Below, piece by piece: positions 24,469 through 27,141 of a stretch of 27,141 nucleotides of DNA. The translations under genes were made by a program, and so were the position numbers. The first letter of the stretch is position 1. Each line of letters begins with the position of its first letter. Source of the DNA: Deltaproteobacteria bacterium UBA6106 (GTDB taxonomy: Bacteria > Desulfobacterota > Syntrophorhabdia > Syntrophorhabdales > Syntrophorhabdaceae); NCBI GenBank assembly GCA_002428485.1, contig DIWM01000044.1, positions 1 to 27,141 on the forward strand. Reading direction: 5' to 3'. The notes under the pieces are model-generated. The model worked only from the letters and a program-made list of their open reading frames with translations. It made no database searches and was not told where the DNA came from.

Positions 24469-25194
24469 ATGAAAAAGTTTCTTGCGGGCATCATCGTCAT
24501 TCTTATGGCGTTCTCGATGATAGGCTGCGCATCCACAGGAAGGATCATTGAAAATGCCTCACTGAAAACAAAGGTCGTCATGACCGACCCGGTGTTTCTG
24601 AGCGTTACCCCGAAAGCCAAGACCTGCATCGTCAAGGTGAGCAACACCTCGGACCTCAAGGGGGTCATGCTCGCCCCCGTCCTGCGCGACCGTCTGATAA
24701 AAGGTGGTTTCACGATTGTTGACGACACGAACAAGGCGAACTACATCGTCCAGGCAAACATCACCAGCTTTACCGCCCGGAGCGATTCGGCCGCCAAAGA
24801 TGTGTCGATCGCAGGCACGATCATGGCGGGAACTGCAGGAGCGGCCCTGGCATCGAACAACGCCGATGTCATCCCCTTCGCCATTGCAGGCGCCATCTTC
24901 GGTAACGTGGGGGGCGCCATTCTTGGCAGCGTGTTCTCGGTTGATTACGTTCAGGGTACCGTCGACCTGCAGATTCAGGAAAAGGCCGATTCCCTTGTTA
25001 AAGGGAGTATAAAGACCGAGGCCCGCCAGGGATCATCGACCACGCTTTCTACAGAGCAGACATACCAGTCGGAATTCCAGACCTACCGTACGAAGTTCAT
25101 GATTTCGGCGCATCGAACCAATATAAACCTCGAGGAAGCCGTGGCCGAGATCACGAACAAGCTCGCCGACCAAATTGCGGGGGTCTTTTTGTAA
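24469..25194 (+). CDS. traT: TraT-family surface-exclusion lipoprotein
   Basis: A 241-residue TraT (complement resistance/surface exclusion) lipoprotein. The N-terminus MKKFLAGIIVILMAFSMIGC ends in a lipobox with Cys20 to be lipidated for outer-membrane anchoring. The family blocks follow: VKVSNTSDLKGVMLAPVLRD, then GFTIVDDTNKANYIVQANI, a glycine-rich hydrophobic middle (about 125-165), and YRTKFMISAHRTNINLEEA with a C-terminal TNKLADQIAGVFL. In F-like plasmids TraT blocks uptake of related elements by the same cell. Its presence argues for a conjugative element. AAGGAGG precedes the ATG. No other tra gene is present in the window. Confidence 0.93.
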   Translation: MKKFLAGIIVILMAFSMIGCASTGRIIENASLKTKVVMTDPVFLSVTPKAKTCIVKVSNTSDLKGVMLAPVLRDRLIKGGFTIVDDTNKANYIVQANITSFTARSDSAAKDVSIAGTIMAGTAGAALASNNADVIPFAIAGAIFGNVGGAILGSVFSVDYVQGTVDLQIQEKADSLVKGSIKTEARQGSSTTLSTEQTYQSEFQTYRTKFMISAHRTNINLEEAVAEITNKLADQIAGVFL

Positions 25195-25600
25195 TCCCGG
25201 CTAGAAAATCTCTTCTTCCCAGGGAGAGGTCGCAGTATTTTCTCCGGAGCGGGGGGTTAATCCCGCCCCTTGCTCCTCCCCCCGAAAAACGACCCTCACA
25301 TTTGCGTTCTGTGACGTTTTTCGGGCCTCATGAATAGCAATGTAGCGGGTACCCCTCGAAAACGTCAAAAACGCACAAATGATGCACCTGTTATCAGGTA
25401 ATTGGTATATTGATACGCATAAAAACTAAAAACAGGCCTTTTTGACCGCCATTTGCGGTCCCGAACTCGAAAAGTAATATACATTTAAGCAGTATCTTCA
25501 TTAGATGTATCGAAAAACGCCACATATGGCGGCCGCTACAATCGCCGGACGTGACTTCTTTCAGCTTTCATTCCCAACAATTCAGAAGGAGAGAAAACAT
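25195..25600. other. Non-coding inverted-repeat cluster before ssb
   Basis: About 400 bases without a gene hold at least five inverted repeats: GGAGC...GCTCC enclosing a G/C stem (25246-25276); CCCGAAAAACG...CGTTTTTCGGG with an inner TCACA...TGTGA (25281-25325); ACCTG-ttat-CAGGT (25386-25399); GACCGC-catTT-GCGGTC (25444-25460); and CGCCA-cata-TGGCG (25518-25531). A partly similar, inverted copy of the second one's inner sequence occurs at 25358-25382. Such density is typical of oriT, replication origins or single-strand initiation sites, but no relaxase or Rep gene is in view. Confidence 0.5.
25491..25516 (+). promoter_or_regulatory. Upstream element shared with the PRTRC operon (copy 2)
   Basis: The 15-base word AGTATCTTCATTAGA, five bases, then CGAAAA, matching the copy at 11662-11686. 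It lies 110 bases before the ssb start and, as at the other copy, is followed at once by a small hairpin (CGCCA-cata-TGGCG). The matching distance to a start codon in both cases argues for a shared regulatory role. Confidence 0.6.
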
Positions 25601-26032
25601 ATGGCAAGTATCAACAAAGTATTGCTCATGGGGCGCCTGGGCGCAGATCCCGAGCTTCGCTATACCACCGAGGGAACACCCGTTGCCACCTTTCGCATGG
25701 CCACATCGGAATCATACAAGGACAAGGCAGGCATCAAGCAGGAACGGACGGAATGGCACAGCATCGTAGCCTGGCGCAAGCTCGCCGAGATCGCCGGTGA
25801 CTTTCTCAAGAAAGGGCGGCTCGTCTTTGTCGAGGGTAAGATCCGGTCCCGGGAATGGGAAAAGGATGGGGAAAAGCGCAAGGTGTTCGAGATTGTCGCT
25901 TCCAACCTGCAGTTATTGCCTTCCGGTCAGGGACAGGGTCAGAGTAACAAAGAAAGGAGAGGTTCAGCGGTACCCGGGGGGTCTATTGAAGACGATTTCA
26001 TTCCCGAATTCGATGATGATGTTCCAATGTAG
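25601..26032 (+). CDS. ssb: Single-stranded DNA-binding protein
   Basis: A 143-residue SSB. The OB fold runs from MASINKVLLMGRLGADPELR through TEWHSIVAWRKLAEIAGDFL and KGRLVFVEGKIRSREWE, then a Gln/Gly-rich linker and an acidic tail. I use the ATG at 25601, where the family starts and AAGGAG lies upstream, not earlier in-frame codons. The tail reads EFDDDVPM: the usual DDDIPF end, which docks replication proteins through its last Phe, has Met instead. This may weaken partner binding or suit element-specific partners. Element-borne SSBs coat single-stranded DNA during transfer or replication. The gene starts an apparent ssb-redoxin-nrdG group. Confidence 0.95.
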   Translation: MASINKVLLMGRLGADPELRYTTEGTPVATFRMATSESYKDKAGIKQERTEWHSIVAWRKLAEIAGDFLKKGRLVFVEGKIRSREWEKDGEKRKVFEIVASNLQLLPSGQGQGQSNKERRGSAVPGGSIEDDFIPEFDDDVPM

Positions 26033-26121
26033 AGACCGCATGCTGCGATCACCAGATACTTCATCAGCTCGGATACGCTGGACAAAGCAGCGGAACGGAG
26101 ACTTTTTCAACGGAGGTTTGT

Positions 26122-26379
26122 ATGAAAACAGTGAAGATGTTTGTCAGGAACGAATGCCCGAAGTGCCCGGCGGCTAAGGAGCTCGGTAAAAGACTGCAAA
26201 ACAAGGAGCTGTGCGTACAGTACTTCGACCTCGGTACCGTGGAAGGGCTTTCCGAGGCCGTTATGAACCAGGTCATGGCTACCCCGTCAGTCCTCATAGA
26301 AGATGAGTCCGAAATGGTCATTCGCAGCTGGAGGGGGATGGTTCCGCCCGAAACAGAGGTCCTAGATGCCCTTGGATGA
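26122..26379 (+). CDS. Glutaredoxin/NrdH-like redoxin
   Basis: An 85-residue thioredoxin-fold protein with an N-terminal strand, MKTVKMFVRN, and the redox-active pair C12-P-K-C15. The cis-proline site is in MATPSVLIED, followed by the C-terminal helix. Its size fits glutaredoxin or NrdH-like redoxins, which supply electrons to enzymes such as ribonucleotide reductase. It overlaps nrdG by 14 bases, so a role with the class III enzyme is likely. In Methanosarcina a redoxin feeds a class III reductase in place of formate, which is a useful parallel. The ATG follows GGAGG. The C-terminal helix is slightly short. Confidence 0.87.
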   Translation: MKTVKMFVRNECPKCPAAKELGKRLQNKELCVQYFDLGTVEGLSEAVMNQVMATPSVLIEDESEMVIRSWRGMVPPETEVLDALG

Positions 26380-27082
26380 CATAGAGATCTTCAAGGGTTT
26401 TATCGAGACGAGCTTCATCGACTGGAGGGCAGGGCTCTCTTCGGTGCTGTTCACCGGAGGATGCAATTTTCGGTGCCCCTTTTGTCACAATGGCCCCATC
26501 GTCGAAGACCCTGATATGTGGAGCACCATACCCATGGATTACGTGATCAAAAAGCTCACGGAACAGAAGAAATGGGTGGAACGAGTAGTCATCTGTGGCG
26601 GTGAGCCGACCATTCACCCGGAGCTGCCTGATGTTCTCAGGGCACTCAAGGGGCTCGGCGTGATGATAAAGCTCGATACGAATGGCTCCAACCCCGCCAT
26701 GATTTGTTCGCTGGCGAAAGAGGGCCTCATAGATTACGTTGCAATGGATGTAAAGGGACCTCTCGAGGGCTATTCCAGGTGGTGCGGCACCGAGGTGGAC
26801 ACCGAAAAAGTGGCGGATTCAATCTCCTTTCTTCTTAAAGGAGGCGCTCCCTGCGAGTTTCGGATGACCGTCGTCCCCAGGCTGCATGCGGAAGAGGACG
26901 TATACGAGGTAGTACGATATCTTGGCCCCGCGGCCGCCTTCACCGTACAGGATTTCCGGCCGGAGGCAACGGTACTTGACCCGGACTTTGCAGACATCGC
27001 GCCATTTCCTGCGGACGTGATGGAAAGTATACGGAAGAACGTGCGCCGTATATCGGCATCGCCGATAGAAACGGAAAGGTGA
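26366..27082 (+). CDS. nrdG: Anaerobic ribonucleotide reductase activating protein
   Basis: A 238-residue radical-SAM activase. The 4Fe-4S motif is CxxxCxxC (C33, C37, C40 in GGCNFRCPFC). GGEPT near residue 78 helps bind SAM, and LDTNGSNP and MDVKGPLEGY are typical of the NrdG-like (TIGR02495) branch. It would make the glycyl radical on the class III reductase NrdD, giving deoxyribonucleotides without oxygen. NrdD itself is absent from the window. It begins inside the end of the redoxin gene, so the two are coupled, and a terminator follows 22 bases after its stop. The longer C-terminal domain is usual for this branch. It marks an anaerobic host. Confidence 0.88.
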   Translation: MPLDDIEIFKGFIETSFIDWRAGLSSVLFTGGCNFRCPFCHNGPIVEDPDMWSTIPMDYVIKKLTEQKKWVERVVICGGEPTIHPELPDVLRALKGLGVMIKLDTNGSNPAMICSLAKEGLIDYVAMDVKGPLEGYSRWCGTEVDTEKVADSISFLLKGGAPCEFRMTVVPRLHAEEDVYEVVRYLGPAAAFTVQDFRPEATVLDPDFADIAPFPADVMESIRKNVRRISASPIETER

Positions 27083-27104
27083 ACAAAGACTCGTAAAAAA
27101 GCGC

Positions 27105-27134
27105 AAAGGAGGGCTCAACTGCCCTCCTTTACTT
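27105..27134 (+). terminator. Rho-independent terminator after nrdG
   Basis: A perfect 10-bp inverted repeat, AAAGGAGGGC-tcaact-GCCCTCCTTT, ends in TTTACTT. It lies 22 bases after the nrdG stop and closes the ssb-redoxin-nrdG group. An A run (27095-27100) before the stem would let it work on the opposite strand too. Confidence 0.88.
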
Positions 27135-27141
27135 ATATTCA

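Noticed and set aside
1..27141. CRISPR array, rRNA or tRNA genes
   Set aside because: No regularly spaced repeats and no tRNA- or rRNA-like sequence were found by eye.

Overview
The window reads as an accessory or mobile region of an anaerobic bacterium, most likely a deltaproteobacterium in the broad sense (Desulfobacterota). Four things point there: an MHIESS-type calcium-binding protein of a kind I associate with that group, a class III ribonucleotide reductase activase (NrdG), an HU protein with a Lys/Ala-rich tail, and clean Shine-Dalgarno starts in a moderately GC-rich background. The lineage is inference; there is no rRNA or tRNA to anchor it.

Layout. (1) 1-3755 is a stability zone: a gene tail, an EF-hand-like protein, an ankyrin-nucleotidyltransferase (MNT) protein without a visible HEPN partner, a HigBA toxin-antitoxin pair and a divergent Xre-RES toxin-antitoxin pair. 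(2) 3980-7712 is a type IIG-like restriction-modification enzyme split into a nuclease-methylase gene and a recognition-domain gene overlapping by 53 bases. (3) 7713-11647 is a patchy stretch: about 900 bp of apparently degenerate DNA with IS21-like tandem repeats, two small unknown genes (one perhaps HEPN-like) and a two-helix membrane TPR protein. (4) 11764-15879 is a tight six-gene PRTRC operon (E-C-F-B-A-ThiF) closed by a strong terminator. It encodes what looks like a complete ubiquitin-like pathway: Ub-like protein C, E2-like B, JAMM peptidase A and E1-like ThiF. The ParB-like and PRTRC-D members are absent from the window. (5) 16038-19858 has two AT-rich membrane-protein genes, a decayed integrase 3' end and an intact tyrosine recombinase. 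(6) 20085-25194 holds an exported phospholipase C-like protein, an AAA/DUF4143 ATPase, HU, a lysozyme-like transglycosylase, a YdjM-like membrane protein and a TraT surface-exclusion lipoprotein. (7) 25195-25600 is a non-coding zone packed with inverted repeats, followed by ssb, a glutaredoxin-like gene and nrdG, ending in a terminator.

Together, TraT, SSB, the transglycosylase, the integrase, PRTRC genes, toxin-antitoxin modules and restriction-modification suggest part of a conjugative plasmid or integrative conjugative element. A 15-base identical sequence plus CGAAAA lies about 100-110 bases upstream of both the PRTRC operon and ssb, suggesting that the two transcription units are co-controlled. 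The most notable points are the ParB-less PRTRC/Ub-like operon with a C-terminally extended Ub-like protein, this shared upstream element, and the inverted-repeat cluster before ssb.
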